64,000 nucleotides of DNA from an uncultured Halomonas sp. (GCF_947490095.1 NZ_CANLFS010000001.1:248001-312000), one strand, 5' to 3'. Numbered from the stretch's first letter, positions 9,179 to 18,866 are shown. Numbers and translations: made by a program. Notes: a model not told the origin generated them from the letters alone.

Positions 9179-9787
9179 ATGATGAAGGCAAGAAGATGGA
9201 TCGGCGCCAGCCTGGCGCCACTGCTGCTGGTCGGGGCGCTGGCGGGGTGCGCCAGCAACACGCCGGCGCCCCAGCGCTACACGTTGCCCGCCGTCGTCCC
9301 CCAGGACGCCGCCGGCGCCGAGGCGTCTCATCAGCTACTGCTGCCCACGCCGCGGCTCGCCGACTACCTCGATGTCGATGGCATCGTCATGCAGACCGAC
9401 GATATCACCCTGGTGGAAGCCCAGGGCCATCAATGGGCCGAGACCCTGGGTCGGCAGCTGCAGCGCGGCCTGCGCGATCGCCTGGCGAATCGCCTGCCAA
9501 AAACTCGCGTGCTGCTCGAGGATAGCGGCACCCGCCGGGCAGAGGCGTTGCGCCTGGAGCTGGAGGTCGACCGCTTCCACGGTCACCATGACGGCCGCGC
9601 GGTGATCGGCGGCCAGTGGCGGCTCTATGCTGCGAACGGAGACCTGGTGGCGATGCGTGGCCTGAACCTGGACAGCACCCTGGATGCCGACGGCTACCCC
9701 GCCCTGGTGCGCTCCCTGGGCCGGGGCTGGGACAGCGCGGCAGACGAGCTCGCCGCGGCCATTCGCGAGGCGCGCCGGCTAGAGTAG
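9179..9787 (+). CDS. pqiC: PqiC, outer-membrane lipoprotein of the Pqi system
   Basis: 202-residue lipoprotein. The signal peptide ends in lipobox LAGC with the acylated Cys at residue 24, after MMKARRWIGASLAPLLLVGA. The rest matches the ABC-transporter auxiliary/PqiC family (PF03886 type) in size and in the YTLP-like start of the mature domain (QRYTLPAVVP). PqiC anchors the PqiB tunnel to the outer membrane. Two adjacent ATG codons stand behind a CAGGAG ribosome-binding site; the first is used here. Last gene of pqiABC. Confidence 0.88.
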   Translation: MMKARRWIGASLAPLLLVGALAGCASNTPAPQRYTLPAVVPQDAAGAEASHQLLLPTPRLADYLDVDGIVMQTDDITLVEAQGHQWAETLGRQLQRGLRDRLANRLPKTRVLLEDSGTRRAEALRLELEVDRFHGHHDGRAVIGGQWRLYAANGDLVAMRGLNLDSTLDADGYPALVRSLGRGWDSAADELAAAIREARRLE

Positions 9788-9940
9788 CTGCGTTGGGGTG
9801 TACAATCTGGCATAATGGCGCTCGCGGCACTATAGCGAGTCCCTCCTGCTGCGACCTGACCCCCCGACTTCTTCACGCCCCGGCCCGGGACTGGCTACGC
9901 GCGACAGCGTGGCACGGCCGTGGCGTTCTGCGGAGACCGC

Positions 9941-11269
<1,329 letters not shown>

Positions 11270-11299
11270 CGACAAGCCACGTCCAGGGAGGCGACGACA

Positions 11300-12523
11300 G
11301 TGACGGGAACGACACCGACGGATCAGACGCGAAGCAAGGCCATGCTGGCGACCTTCATTGCCCTGATGGTGCTGGTGGGCCTCAACCTGCGCCCGGCCCT
11401 CTCCTCCCTGGCCCCGGTACTCACGCGCGTCCAGCAGGATACCGGGCTCTCGCCGCTCGCCATTGGCGCCCTCACGACGCTCCCCGTGCTCTGCCTGGGG
11501 CTGTTCGCGCCCATGGCGCCCTGGCTGGCCAAGCGTTTGGGCCCCGAACGGGCCCTGGCGGCCGGCCTGGTCCTGTTGGCGGCGGGCCTGTTGCTGCGCG
11601 GCATCCCCCTGGTCGCCCCCCTCTTTATCGGCACCCTGATGGCGGGGGCCGCCATCGGCGTGGCCGGCACCCTGCTGCCGGCCCTGGTCAAGCGCGAACT
11701 CCCCGCCGGGGCGGACCTGATGACCGGCGTCTATACGATGGCGCTGTGCCTGGGGGGTGCCCTGGGGGCGGGACTGAGCATTCCCCTATCGGACTGGCTG
11801 GGGGCCTGGCACCTGGGGCTGGCCAGTTGGTCGGTGCTGGCGGTCGTTGCCCTGGCGGCCTGGCTGGCCCTGGCCCCCCGTCGCGACGAGACGGCGCTAC
11901 CCGGAGGCGGCGGTTCGATGCGTTCGGTGCTGAGCCAACCCCTGGCCTGGCAGCTCATGTTCCTGATGGGCCTGCAGTCTTCGTTGGCCTATATCGTCTT
12001 CGGCTGGCTACCCACCCTGCTGGTGGCGCGCGGCTACGGAGAGGCCGAGGCCGGCTGGATGATGGGTGCCTCTGTCATGGTGCAACTCCCCGCCGCCCTG
12101 GCCGCCCCCTGGCTGGCACGCCTGGGCCGAGACCAGCGCCCCGCCCTGCTCCTGGTCCTCACGCTGGTCGCCTCGGGGTTCTGGTTGCTGCTGCAGGCTC
12201 CGTCGTCCCTGCGCTGGCTCGGCGTGATCCTGCTCGGCCTGGGCCAGGGGGGCAGCTTCAGCCTCGCCCTCACACTGATCGTACTGCGTACCGGCAATTC
12301 ACGGCTGGCCGGCAAGCTCTCGGGCCTGGCCCAGGGCGGAGGCTACACGCTGGCGGCCATGGGCCCGCTGGGCGTGGGCGTCATGCTTCAGCTCGGCCTG
12401 GGGCTTGGCATCATCACCGCCGTATTGGTCGCCATCTGTGCGCTCGCGGCCACCTTCGCCCTCTTTGCCGGCCGCAATCGTCGCCTGGAGACCGGCGACG
12501 ACGGCCAGGTCATAACGCGTTAA
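11300..12523 (+). CDS. MFS transporter, CynX/NimT-like
   Basis: 407-residue major-facilitator protein with about twelve hydrophobic segments. The first helix region MLATFIALMVLVGLNLRPAL and the following GLSPLAIGALTTLPVLCLG are typical of the CynX/NimT group (cyanate, 2-nitroimidazole and related exporters). The GTG start at 11300 is preferred because AGGGAGG lies 8-10 bases before it; an in-frame ATG at 11342 would remove only the short polar leader. The substrate cannot be read from the sequence. It lies between a helicase and an asparaginase gene with no obvious functional link. Confidence 0.8.
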   Translation: MTGTTPTDQTRSKAMLATFIALMVLVGLNLRPALSSLAPVLTRVQQDTGLSPLAIGALTTLPVLCLGLFAPMAPWLAKRLGPERALAAGLVLLAAGLLLRGIPLVAPLFIGTLMAGAAIGVAGTLLPALVKRELPAGADLMTGVYTMALCLGGALGAGLSIPLSDWLGAWHLGLASWSVLAVVALAAWLALAPRRDETALPGGGGSMRSVLSQPLAWQLMFLMGLQSSLAYIVFGWLPTLLVARGYGEAEAGWMMGASVMVQLPAALAAPWLARLGRDQRPALLLVLTLVASGFWLLLQAPSSLRWLGVILLGLGQGGSFSLALTLIVLRTGNSRLAGKLSGLAQGGGYTLAAMGPLGVGVMLQLGLGLGIITAVLVAICALAATFALFAGRNRRLETGDDGQVITR

Positions 12524-12589
12524 CAAGAGCGCTGGCACCCTTGCCCGGCGCTGTCCTACTACGCCTGATTCATCGCTTCGGAGCCGCCC

Positions 12590-13645
12590 ATGACCGCCCG
12601 CGATTCTCATCCCCACTCCGTGCTGGTGATCTATACCGGCGGCACCCTGGGCATGCAAGAGACGCCCAGGGGGCTGGCGCCGGGTGGCGATATCGAGGCT
12701 CGCCTGGCACGCGCCCTGGCCTCTCTGCCGGCGAATCTCGTCGCCGGCCTGCCGGCCTATCGGCTGCTCGCCTTCGACGACCCCATCGATTCCAGCGCCG
12801 CGACGCCCGCCGACTGGTCTCGCCTCGCCGGCGACATCGCCGCACGCTATCGCGATGTCGCCGGCATCGTGGTCTTGCACGGAACCGACACCCTGGCCTG
12901 GAGCGCCGCGAGCCTCGCCTACCAACTGCAAGGTATCGACCGCCCCGTGGTGTTGACCGGTGCCATGCAGCCCCTGGAAGCCGAACAAAGCGATGCCGCC
13001 GACAACGTGGCGCTGGCCCTGCAGTTCGCGGCGAATCCCGCCCTGCGGGAGGTGGCCATCGCCTTCGGCGGAAGGCTGATGCGCGGCACACGGGCTCGCA
13101 AGTGGCATACCCAGGCGGGGCTGGCCTTCGAGAGCCCCAATCATCCGCTCCTCGGCGAACGCGTCGACGGCGATGCCGTTCTTTACGCCGATGATGAGCC
13201 GGGACGCCGCCGGGATGACGCGCCACGCTTCGAATTGCCCGATTATGAACCGCTTGGCGACGGCGGCGTGGCGCGCATCGCCCTGTGGCCCGGCATCACC
13301 GCCCGCCAGCTATCCGCCTGGCTGGACGATTCTCGGCTCAAGGGGGCCCTGCTCGAGGTATGGGGGGGCGGCAATCTGCCCGAGGACCCCGCCTTGCTCG
13401 AGGTGCTGGCCAGGGCCAACGATGACGGCAAGCTGCTGGCCGCCATCAGTCAGTGCCCGCATGGCGCCATCAACCCGGGGGACTACGCCGCCGGCCAGGG
13501 GCTCAAGGCGGCCGGGGTGCTCTCGGGTGGCGCCATGACCCCCGAGGCGGCCTTGACCAAGCTGGTCCACCTGCTCGCCCTGCCACTGGATGACATCGAG
13601 CGTCGGCAACGCTTCCTCACCGCCCTGGTGGGTGAGCGTCCCTAG
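12590..13645 (+). CDS. ansA: L-asparaginase, cytoplasmic type I-like
   Basis: 351-residue asparaginase converting L-asparagine to aspartate and ammonia. Both catalytic threonine motifs are present: YTGGTLGM near residue 15-22 and VVLHGTDTLAWSA near residue 88-100. The conserved Ser-Asp follows in AEQSDAADN. No signal peptide is present, which with the overall similarity to E. coli AnsA suggests the cytoplasmic low-affinity enzyme. The start ATG 12590 follows CGGAG. Transcribed towards trhP, with a hairpin between the two 3-prime ends. Confidence 0.85.
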   Translation: MTARDSHPHSVLVIYTGGTLGMQETPRGLAPGGDIEARLARALASLPANLVAGLPAYRLLAFDDPIDSSAATPADWSRLAGDIAARYRDVAGIVVLHGTDTLAWSAASLAYQLQGIDRPVVLTGAMQPLEAEQSDAADNVALALQFAANPALREVAIAFGGRLMRGTRARKWHTQAGLAFESPNHPLLGERVDGDAVLYADDEPGRRRDDAPRFELPDYEPLGDGGVARIALWPGITARQLSAWLDDSRLKGALLEVWGGGNLPEDPALLEVLARANDDGKLLAAISQCPHGAINPGDYAAGQGLKAAGVLSGGAMTPEAALTKLVHLLALPLDDIERRQRFLTALVGERP

Positions 13646-13668
13646 CCAGGGCCTGGCCTGCGTGGCGA

Positions 13669-13696
13669 GCCGGTCCAGGACGAAGCCTGGACCGGC
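13669..13696. terminator. Hairpin between convergent ansA and trhP
   Basis: An 11-bp perfect stem (GCCGGTCCAGG with its complement) and a 6-base loop lie between the two convergent stop codons. No T-run follows on either strand, so it may act as a weak or bidirectional terminator or as an RNA 3-prime end stabiliser. Confidence 0.5.
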
Positions 13697-13705
13697 AGGC
13701 TATCG

Positions 13706-15145
13706 CTAGGTGAGATCCCGCATCAGCAGCGCGTACTCGATGCGCTCCGGGGCGATCGCCTCGCCGGGCACGGGAATGCGCACCACATGGCCCGAGCCGG
13801 GGGCGACGCCCACGGATTCGCCGCGCTTGTTCTCGATATGCTCGAGCACGAAGCGGCGATTGCCCCCCGGCAGCATCAGCTCCATGCCGTCCCCCACCTC
13901 GAAGCGGTTCTTGACGTTGATCTCGAGCACGCCGCGATCCGGGTCGTAGGCGGTCACCTCACCGACGAACTGCTGGTGAACGCCCACCGAGTTGCCCTGC
14001 TCGTAGTTCTGGTACTGGTCGTGGACGTGACGACGATAGAAGCCCTCCGTGTAGCCGCGGTTGGCGAGGTTATCGAGCTCGTCCATCAGGCGCATGTCGA
14101 AGGGCCTGCCCGCCACGGCATCATCGATGGCGCGGCGATAGACCTGGGCGGTACGCGCCACATAGTAGGGCGACTTGGTACGACCCTCGATCTTCAGCGA
14201 GGAGACCCCCATCTCGGCCAGGCGCGGCACGTGCTGCACCGCGCGCAGGTCCTTGGAGTTCATGATGTAGGTGCCGTGCTCGTCCTCGTACACCGGCATC
14301 AGCTCGCCGGGCCGGCTGCGATCCTCGATCAGCGCCGAAAGCTCATCCTGGCCCTCGGTGCCACCGGCGGTGGCGGTGCTCATCGACGCGAGCGTCTCGG
14401 CGCTGCCGCCGCCCGAGGCGATCAGCCCGCCGCTCGGTCCTCCATCCTGCTGGGGCGTCCAGATACCGCTAGCGGCGTGGGCGCGGGACGAGTTGGCCGG
14501 CACCAGGTCGCCGGCCTCGTCCTCGGCGGCCGCCACGGTGTTGTACTTCCAGCGGCAGGCATTGGTGCAGGTGCCCTGGTTGGGGTCGCGGTGATTGAAG
14601 TAGCCCGAGAGCAGGCAGCGCCCGGAGTAGGCGATGCACAGCGCGCCATGAACGAAGGTCTCGATCTCGAGGTCGGGGCACTCGGCACGGATCTGGGCGA
14701 TCTCCTCGAGCGACAGCTCGCGAGACAAAATGATGCGGCTGATGCCCTGCTGCTGCCAGAACTTCGCGGCCGCATAGTTGACCACATTGGACTGCACCGA
14801 GAGGTGAATAACCTGCTCGGGCCAGCGTTCGCGGATCATCATGATCAAGCCCGGGTCGGACATGATCAGCGCATCGGGGCCGGCCTCGATCACCGGCTCC
14901 ATGTCGCGCAGGTAGGTCTTCAGCTTGCTGTTATGCGGCGCGATGTTCGAGGCCACATAGAACTGCTTGCCCCGTTCGTGGGCGTAGGCGATGCCCTTGT
15001 GCAGATTTTCCAACTTGAAGTCGTTGTTGCGCACGCGCAGTGAATAACGCGGCTGGCCGGCATAGACCGCATCCGCGCCATAGGCGAAGGCGTAACGCAT
15101 GTTCTTGAACGTTCCCGCCGGGGAAAGCAGTTCGGGAGCTTGCAT
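13706..15145 (-). CDS. trhP: TrhP (YegQ), U32-family tRNA 5-hydroxyuridine synthesis protein
   Basis: 479-residue U32 'peptidase' family protein beginning MQAPELLSPAGTFKNMRYAF, very close to E. coli YegQ (TrhP), which makes 5-hydroxyuridine at tRNA position 34 from prephenate-derived chemistry. The conserved FVHGALCIAYSGRCLLSGY and GTCTNACRW place four cysteines at 170, 177, 193 and 197, the likely Fe-S ligands. The SLKIEGRTKSPYYVARTAQVYR block is intact. Oddity: residues about 207-270 form a Gly/Ser/Ala-rich low-complexity linker longer than in E. coli. Divergent from queC, another tRNA-modification gene. Confidence 0.92.
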   Translation of the reverse strand: MQAPELLSPAGTFKNMRYAFAYGADAVYAGQPRYSLRVRNNDFKLENLHKGIAYAHERGKQFYVASNIAPHNSKLKTYLRDMEPVIEAGPDALIMSDPGLIMMIRERWPEQVIHLSVQSNVVNYAAAKFWQQQGISRIILSRELSLEEIAQIRAECPDLEIETFVHGALCIAYSGRCLLSGYFNHRDPNQGTCTNACRWKYNTVAAAEDEAGDLVPANSSRAHAASGIWTPQQDGGPSGGLIASGGGSAETLASMSTATAGGTEGQDELSALIEDRSRPGELMPVYEDEHGTYIMNSKDLRAVQHVPRLAEMGVSSLKIEGRTKSPYYVARTAQVYRRAIDDAVAGRPFDMRLMDELDNLANRGYTEGFYRRHVHDQYQNYEQGNSVGVHQQFVGEVTAYDPDRGVLEINVKNRFEVGDGMELMLPGGNRRFVLEHIENKRGESVGVAPGSGHVVRIPVPGEAIAPERIEYALLMRDLT

Positions 15146-15282
15146 GAAGAGTCACCGTTGTCAGGACGATGGCGCCGGAAAGGCGCTGTAAATGAGAGGG
15201 CGCAGCAGTATAACAGGCCGAGCGGCGAGCGCCGAGAGATGCGATAGGGTGTTCCCCACGGACAGGCGTGTCGAGTAGACTA

Positions 15283-15318
15283 ACGCCGCTTCCGGACCGG
15301 ATCCCGGATTAGCGGCGT
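15283..15318 (+). promoter_or_regulatory. Long inverted repeat in the queC leader
   Basis: ACGCCGCT+TCCGG on the left pairs with CCGGA, a 2-nt bulge, then AGCGGCGT on the right. This makes a 13-bp interrupted hairpin with an 8-nt loop, ending 33 bases before the queC ATG. No T-run follows, so it is unlikely to be a simple terminator. It could be an operator or an RNA leader structure; it does not match a preQ1 riboswitch that I recognise. Confidence 0.45.
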
Positions 15319-15351
15319 CAGCCAACAAATTCTCCGACCCGAGTTTTCGCT

Positions 15352-16035
15352 ATGAACGATACCCCCTCTCCTGCCACCGTGGTGATCTACTCCGGCGGCA
15401 TGGACTCCTATACCGTGCTGCACCGTGCCCTTCGTGAGGGCCGTGACGTCCACGCCCTATCCTTCGACTACGGCCAGCGCCATGCCCGCGAGCTCGACCA
15501 GGCGGCCAAGGTGTGCCGCCAGCTGGACATTCCGCATCAAGTCGTGGACATCCGTGCCATCCACGGACTGATCGACAATTCAGTGCTCACCGACACCAAC
15601 CGCGATATGCCGGAGGGCGACTACGCCGAGGACAACCTCGCCGCGACCGTGGTCCCCAACCGCAACATGATCCTCCTCTCGCTGGCCATCGCCAAGGCCG
15701 TCAATATCGGCGCCGGCCGGGTCGATTACGGTGCCCATGGCGGCGACCACGTCCTCTATCCCGACTGCCGTCCCGCCTTTGTCGACGCGATGAACGCCGT
15801 GGCCGGCATCGCCAACTTCGAGGCCGTCGACATCCATACGCCCTACCTGCGTGCCAGCAAGGCGGAGATCCTCGCCGACGGCCTGGCCATGGGACTCGAT
15901 TATGCCGACACCTGGACCTGCTACCGCGGCGAGGCGCTGGCCTGCGGACGCTGCGGCAGCTGCCTCGAGCGCCTGGCCGCCTTCGCCGCCAACCAGGCGA
16001 CCGACCCCCTGGCCTACGCGGGGAGGGACGCCTGA
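15352..16035 (+). CDS. queC: 7-cyano-7-deazaguanine synthase (preQ0 synthase)
   Basis: 227-residue ATP-dependent enzyme that turns 7-carboxy-7-deazaguanine into preQ0 in queuosine synthesis. The PP-loop SGGMDS is at residues 14-19 and the C-terminal zinc site reads [15 protein letters not shown] followed by LERLAAF. Length is normal. The stop overlaps the queE start by one base (TGATG), so queC-queE-queD-like are translationally coupled. The ORF begins [16 protein letters not shown]. Function is secure from motif and context. Confidence 0.95.
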   Translation: MNDTPSPATVVIYSGGMDSYTVLHRALREGRDVHALSFDYGQRHARELDQAAKVCRQLDIPHQVVDIRAIHGLIDNSVLTDTNRDMPEGDYAEDNLAATVVPNRNMILLSLAIAKAVNIGAGRVDYGAHGGDHVLYPDCRPAFVDAMNAVAGIANFEAVDIHTPYLRASKAEILADGLAMGLDYADTWTCYRGEALACGRCGSCLERLAAFAANQATDPLAYAGRDA

Positions 16036-16691
16036 TGTATCACGTCAAGGAGGCCTTCTACACCCTGCAGGGGGAAGGCGGCCAGGCGGGCCGGGCCAGC
16101 GTGTTTTGCCGCTTCTCGGGCTGCAACCTCTGGTCGGGTAACGAGAGGGACCGCGCCAGCGCGGCCTGCCGCTTCTGCGATACCGACTTCGTGGGGACCG
16201 ATGGCCAGAACGGCGGGCGCTTCAACAGCGCACAGGCCCTGGCCGACCACTTGACCGGGCTCTGGCCCACATCCGGCGAAATGGCCACCCCCTATCTGGT
16301 CTTCACCGGCGGGGAGCCGCTACTGCAGCTCGACGAGGCGCTGATTACCGCCCTTCAGGCGCGTGGTTTCGAGGTCGCCGTGGAAACCAACGGCACCCTA
16401 CGGCCGCCGGCCGGCATCGACTGGCTCTGTGTCAGCCCCAAGGGCAACAATCCCCTGGCGATCACCACAGGCAACGAGCTGAAGCTGGTCTACCCACAGA
16501 CCGATGCGCCCCCGGAGCGCTTCACGGGGCTCGCCTTCGACCACTTCTTCCTGCAACCCAGGGACACCGGACCCGCGAGCCTCGCGGACGATACGACTAC
16601 CGACACCCTGGCGGCCAGTGTGGCCTATTGCCTGGCGCACCCACAGTGGCGCCTGTCGCTGCAGACCCACAAGATCACGGGGATCGACTGA
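16035..16691 (+). CDS. queE: 7-carboxy-7-deazaguanine synthase, radical SAM
   Basis: 218-residue radical SAM enzyme that converts 6-carboxytetrahydropterin to 7-carboxy-7-deazaguanine. It begins [20 protein letters not shown]. The cluster-binding motif is CX14CX2C (Cys, then NLWSGNERDRASAA, then CRFC), the expanded form known from Burkholderia QueE rather than the standard CX3CX2C. VFTGGEPLLQ and SPKGNN are present. The frame is open upstream, but the ATG at 16035 is fixed by overlap with the queC stop and by family length. It overlaps the next gene by one base. Confidence 0.93.
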   Translation: MYHVKEAFYTLQGEGGQAGRASVFCRFSGCNLWSGNERDRASAACRFCDTDFVGTDGQNGGRFNSAQALADHLTGLWPTSGEMATPYLVFTGGEPLLQLDEALITALQARGFEVAVETNGTLRPPAGIDWLCVSPKGNNPLAITTGNELKLVYPQTDAPPERFTGLAFDHFFLQPRDTGPASLADDTTTDTLAASVAYCLAHPQWRLSLQTHKITGID

Positions 16692-17539
16692 TGACACTCT
16701 TCATCAACCGCCTGACTCAGCTCGATGTCTCCTGGTGGTGCCCGAACCGTGGACTGGTCGGAGCCAGCTGGCACGTGGATGCGGAGCTCGACGGGGAGCT
16801 CGGCGACGACGGCATGCTGTTCGACTTCGGCGAGGTCAAGCCGTGGATCAAGCGGCGACTGGATGCCGGTCCCGACCACACCCTGCTGGTGCCCACCCTC
16901 GCACCGGGACTGGAACTCCATGATTGCCGCGAGGGCCTCTGCATGCGCGCCACCCGGCCCTGGGCCATGGAGCTACGGGCACCACGCCAGGCGCTGACAC
17001 TGCTGCCCTGGCGAGAGATTGACGTCGACACCCTCGCCAACCACCTGGCGGCGGAGCTGATGCACCGCCCCCCGCCCCGCGTCAGCGACATTCGCCTGCG
17101 CCTGTACGAGGAAGACATCCAGGGAGCCAGCTACACCTATAGCCACGGGCTGAAACGCCATGCCGGCAACTGCCAGCGCATCGCCCACGGCCACCGCTCG
17201 CGGCTACAGATCTGGCAGCAGGGGCAGCGAGCGGTGACCCTGGAACGCCAGTGGGCCGATTGGCTGGCAGATCGCTATCTGATCGACGAGGCCGACATCG
17301 TCGTCGACAACGGGCCTGCCGGGCCGCAAACGCTGACGACTCGCTATCGAGCGGCGCAGGGAGACTTTTTCCTGCGCCTCCCCGAAGAGCGCTGTGCCGT
17401 ACTGCCGACACCCACGACGGTGGAATGGATCGCCGACTGGCTGGCCCGACGCATCGCCCGTGACACCGGGCGCGACACCCGCGTGCATGCCTTCGAAGGC
17501 ATCGACAAGGGCGCCATCGCCCAGGCGTCGCCAGCATGA
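16691..17539 (+). CDS. Tandem 6-carboxytetrahydropterin synthase-like protein (two QueD domains)
   Basis: 282 residues, about twice the usual QueD length. Domain 1 (about 1-148) keeps DFGEVK (45-50), an Asp-His pair (62-63) and a Glu motif RLYEEDIQGAS, but the expected zinc motif reads VGASWH rather than HGHSYR. Domain 2 (about 149-282) has His152, the CxxxxHGH-type segment C161...HGH 166-168 and E269 in HAFEGIDKGA, but no DFxxxK or Asp-His pair. QueD makes the substrate of QueE, and the gene sits directly after queC-queE with one-base overlaps, so a QueD role is very likely. Domain assignment is by eye and has not been tested by alignment. Confidence 0.75.
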   Translation: MTLFINRLTQLDVSWWCPNRGLVGASWHVDAELDGELGDDGMLFDFGEVKPWIKRRLDAGPDHTLLVPTLAPGLELHDCREGLCMRATRPWAMELRAPRQALTLLPWREIDVDTLANHLAAELMHRPPPRVSDIRLRLYEEDIQGASYTYSHGLKRHAGNCQRIAHGHRSRLQIWQQGQRAVTLERQWADWLADRYLIDEADIVVDNGPAGPQTLTTRYRAAQGDFFLRLPEERCAVLPTPTTVEWIADWLARRIARDTGRDTRVHAFEGIDKGAIAQASPA

Positions 17540-17841
17540 CCCGAGTCATCGCCTCGGCCGGCAGGATAGAAGACGAAGGCGAGTGCCGCCCCGGCTGCGG
17601 CGCTTGCTGCATCGCCCCGTCGATCACCTCGCCGATTCCCGGCATGCCGAACGGCAAGCCCGCGGGCGTACGCTGCGTACAGCTCGACGAGGCCAATCTC
17701 TGCAGGCTGTTCGGTGATCCTAGCCGCCCGGCCGTCTGCACCCGGTTCGACTACGACAGTGAACTCTGCGGTGGCCATCGTGACCAGGCACTCACGCTTA
17801 TCACGGCGCTGGAACGAGCCACCGAAGACCGGCAGCGTTAA
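17536..17841 (+). CDS. YkgJ/YeiW-like cysteine-cluster protein
   Basis: 101-residue protein of the CxxCxxCC-type (UPF0153, PF03692-like) family. Cysteines occur as CRPGCGACCIAPS near residues 17-29, then VRCVQL, NLCRLF, AVCTRF and ELCGGH, a pattern thought to bind a metal or Fe-S cluster. It is closest in form to E. coli YeiW (GACC.APS.SSPIPGMP block). The biochemical role is not established. It overlaps the QueD-like gene by an ATGA and ends the queC operon, converging on the 17861 gene with 19 bp between stops. Confidence 0.8.
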   Translation: MTRVIASAGRIEDEGECRPGCGACCIAPSITSPIPGMPNGKPAGVRCVQLDEANLCRLFGDPSRPAVCTRFDYDSELCGGHRDQALTLITALERATEDRQR

Positions 17842-17860
17842 TCATCAGGTACCGGGTTAT

Positions 17861-18244
17861 TCAGGCGCTCTTGCGAAAGCGTTGCAATGTCTCGAGCAGT
17901 TCCCTGACATCCTGTTTAGAGAACTCATACTCCGCCATCAGCGTCTCGAGTCGCTGCCCGAAGTCGTTCTTTGGGGCGGCCACGGAGTCGTTACCCGGAG
18001 CGGCACTCCGGGACGACTCCTGTTCCGGGTGAGTTTTCACTTCTGGAGTTTCGGCGCCTGAAGACTCGACTTCTTGAGTCTCAGCACTCTGAGACTCAGT
18101 GCTTTGAGACTCAGCGTGTTGCGATTCAACTTCACAAGACGGCTCCAGCTCGCGCAGTGCCGCCGCGAAGGCGTCATCGAGTTCTCTGAACTGACGCAGC
18201 TTATCGCGCTCACCCATGGCCTTACGTGGTGTCTGCTGTTTCAT
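17861..18244 (-). CDS. Small protein with an MvaT-like oligomerisation segment, no DNA-binding domain
   Basis: 127-residue protein not assignable to a named family. Residues 95-118 (FGQRLETLMAEYEFSKQDVR and on) match MvaT residues 36-59 encoded next door at 11 of 24 positions without gaps, the segment used for higher-order MvaT contacts. The N-terminus (1-34) is a charged helix. Residues 38-70 are an ESQ/ETQ-rich repeat, and nothing resembling the MvaT C-terminal GGN DNA-binding domain is present. It has its own promoter (TATAAT at 18312-18317) and is separated from mvaT by a terminator. Inference: a modulator of MvaT; this is untested. Confidence 0.7.
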   Translation of the reverse strand: MKQQTPRKAMGERDKLRQFRELDDAFAAALRELEPSCEVESQHAESQSTESQSAETQEVESSGAETPEVKTHPEQESSRSAAPGNDSVAAPKNDFGQRLETLMAEYEFSKQDVRELLETLQRFRKSA

Positions 18245-18311
18245 GCCTGATCGTCTTTGAGCGGGCGAGAGGAAACGCGCCTGGCGTTATCACCCGAATG
18301 GAGAAACCTTG

Positions 18312-18340
18312 ATTATACCCCTATCGACGGCTCTCGCTAA
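18312..18340 (-). promoter_or_regulatory. Predicted sigma-70 promoter for the 17861-18244 gene
   Basis: On the minus strand TTAGCG (18335-18340) is followed after 17 bp by a perfect TATAAT (18312-18317), about 70 bases before the start codon. The -35 is weak and the -10 perfect. Confidence 0.55.
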
Positions 18341-18405
18341 GGGCTGTTCCCTGGAGAACTCCCTCACGGCGCCGTCGTGCCGGTACAGGCCCGAGGCAGA
18401 AACGC

Positions 18406-18429
18406 AAACGGCGCCACGAGGCGCCGTTT
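18406..18429 (-). terminator. mvaT terminator hairpin
   Basis: Perfect 10-bp stem AAACGGCGCC / GGCGCCGTTT with a 4-base loop, 34 bases past the mvaT stop. On the minus strand it is followed by a T-rich stretch broken by GC (GCGTTTCTG), so it is probably a rho-independent terminator that separates mvaT from the small paralogue-like gene. Confidence 0.75.
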
Positions 18430-18462
18430 GTGCTAGCCCGATTCGGACAGGCCGCTCGAAAA

Positions 18463-18846
18463 TTACTCTTCGACACGCACCAGCCAGGACTCGACGGTCT
18501 CGGATCCGAACTCGTCCTTCCACGCCTTCAGCGTCTTCTGGTTACCGCCGCGCGTCTCGACGACTTCACCCGTATTCGGGTTCTTGTAAATCTTCAGCTT
18601 ACGCTTGCGGCGCGCGCCGCCAGTAGAGCCGGCAGAAGCCGCCTTCGGTGAAGAAGCCGCGGGCGCGGGGTCCAGCAGCGCAATGACGTCGGCGGCACTC
18701 TTGCCATAATCCTTCATCAGAGCCTCGAGCTTTTCCTTGAACTCGAGTTCACTCTGAAGACGCTTATCGTTCTGCAGCTTATCCAGGTTGGACTGGAGTT
18801 CTTTCAGCTGCTGTTCCATCTGCATATATTCGTTAAGAAGCGACAT
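18463..18846 (-). CDS. mvaT: MvaT/MvaU-family H-NS-like nucleoid protein
   Basis: 127-residue xenogeneic silencer type nucleoid protein. The N-terminus MSLLNEYMQMEQQLKELQ is the coiled-coil dimer region, FKEKLEALMKDYGKSAADV (36 onward) the higher-order contact segment, residues 60-80 an Ala/Ser/Pro-rich linker, and the C-terminus KIYKNPNTGEVVETRGGNQ the MvaT-type AT-pincer domain (RGGN at 99-102). The start at 18846 is chosen over the longer upstream frame because AAGGAAA precedes it and MvaT proteins begin MSLINEY. Expected role: silencing of AT-rich and foreign DNA. It stands where ihfB often follows rpsA. Confidence 0.92.
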   Translation of the reverse strand: MSLLNEYMQMEQQLKELQSNLDKLQNDKRLQSELEFKEKLEALMKDYGKSAADVIALLDPAPAASSPKAASAGSTGGARRKRKLKIYKNPNTGEVVETRGGNQKTLKAWKDEFGSETVESWLVRVEE

Positions 18847-18866
18847 GGGAAATTTCCTTGGGGACG

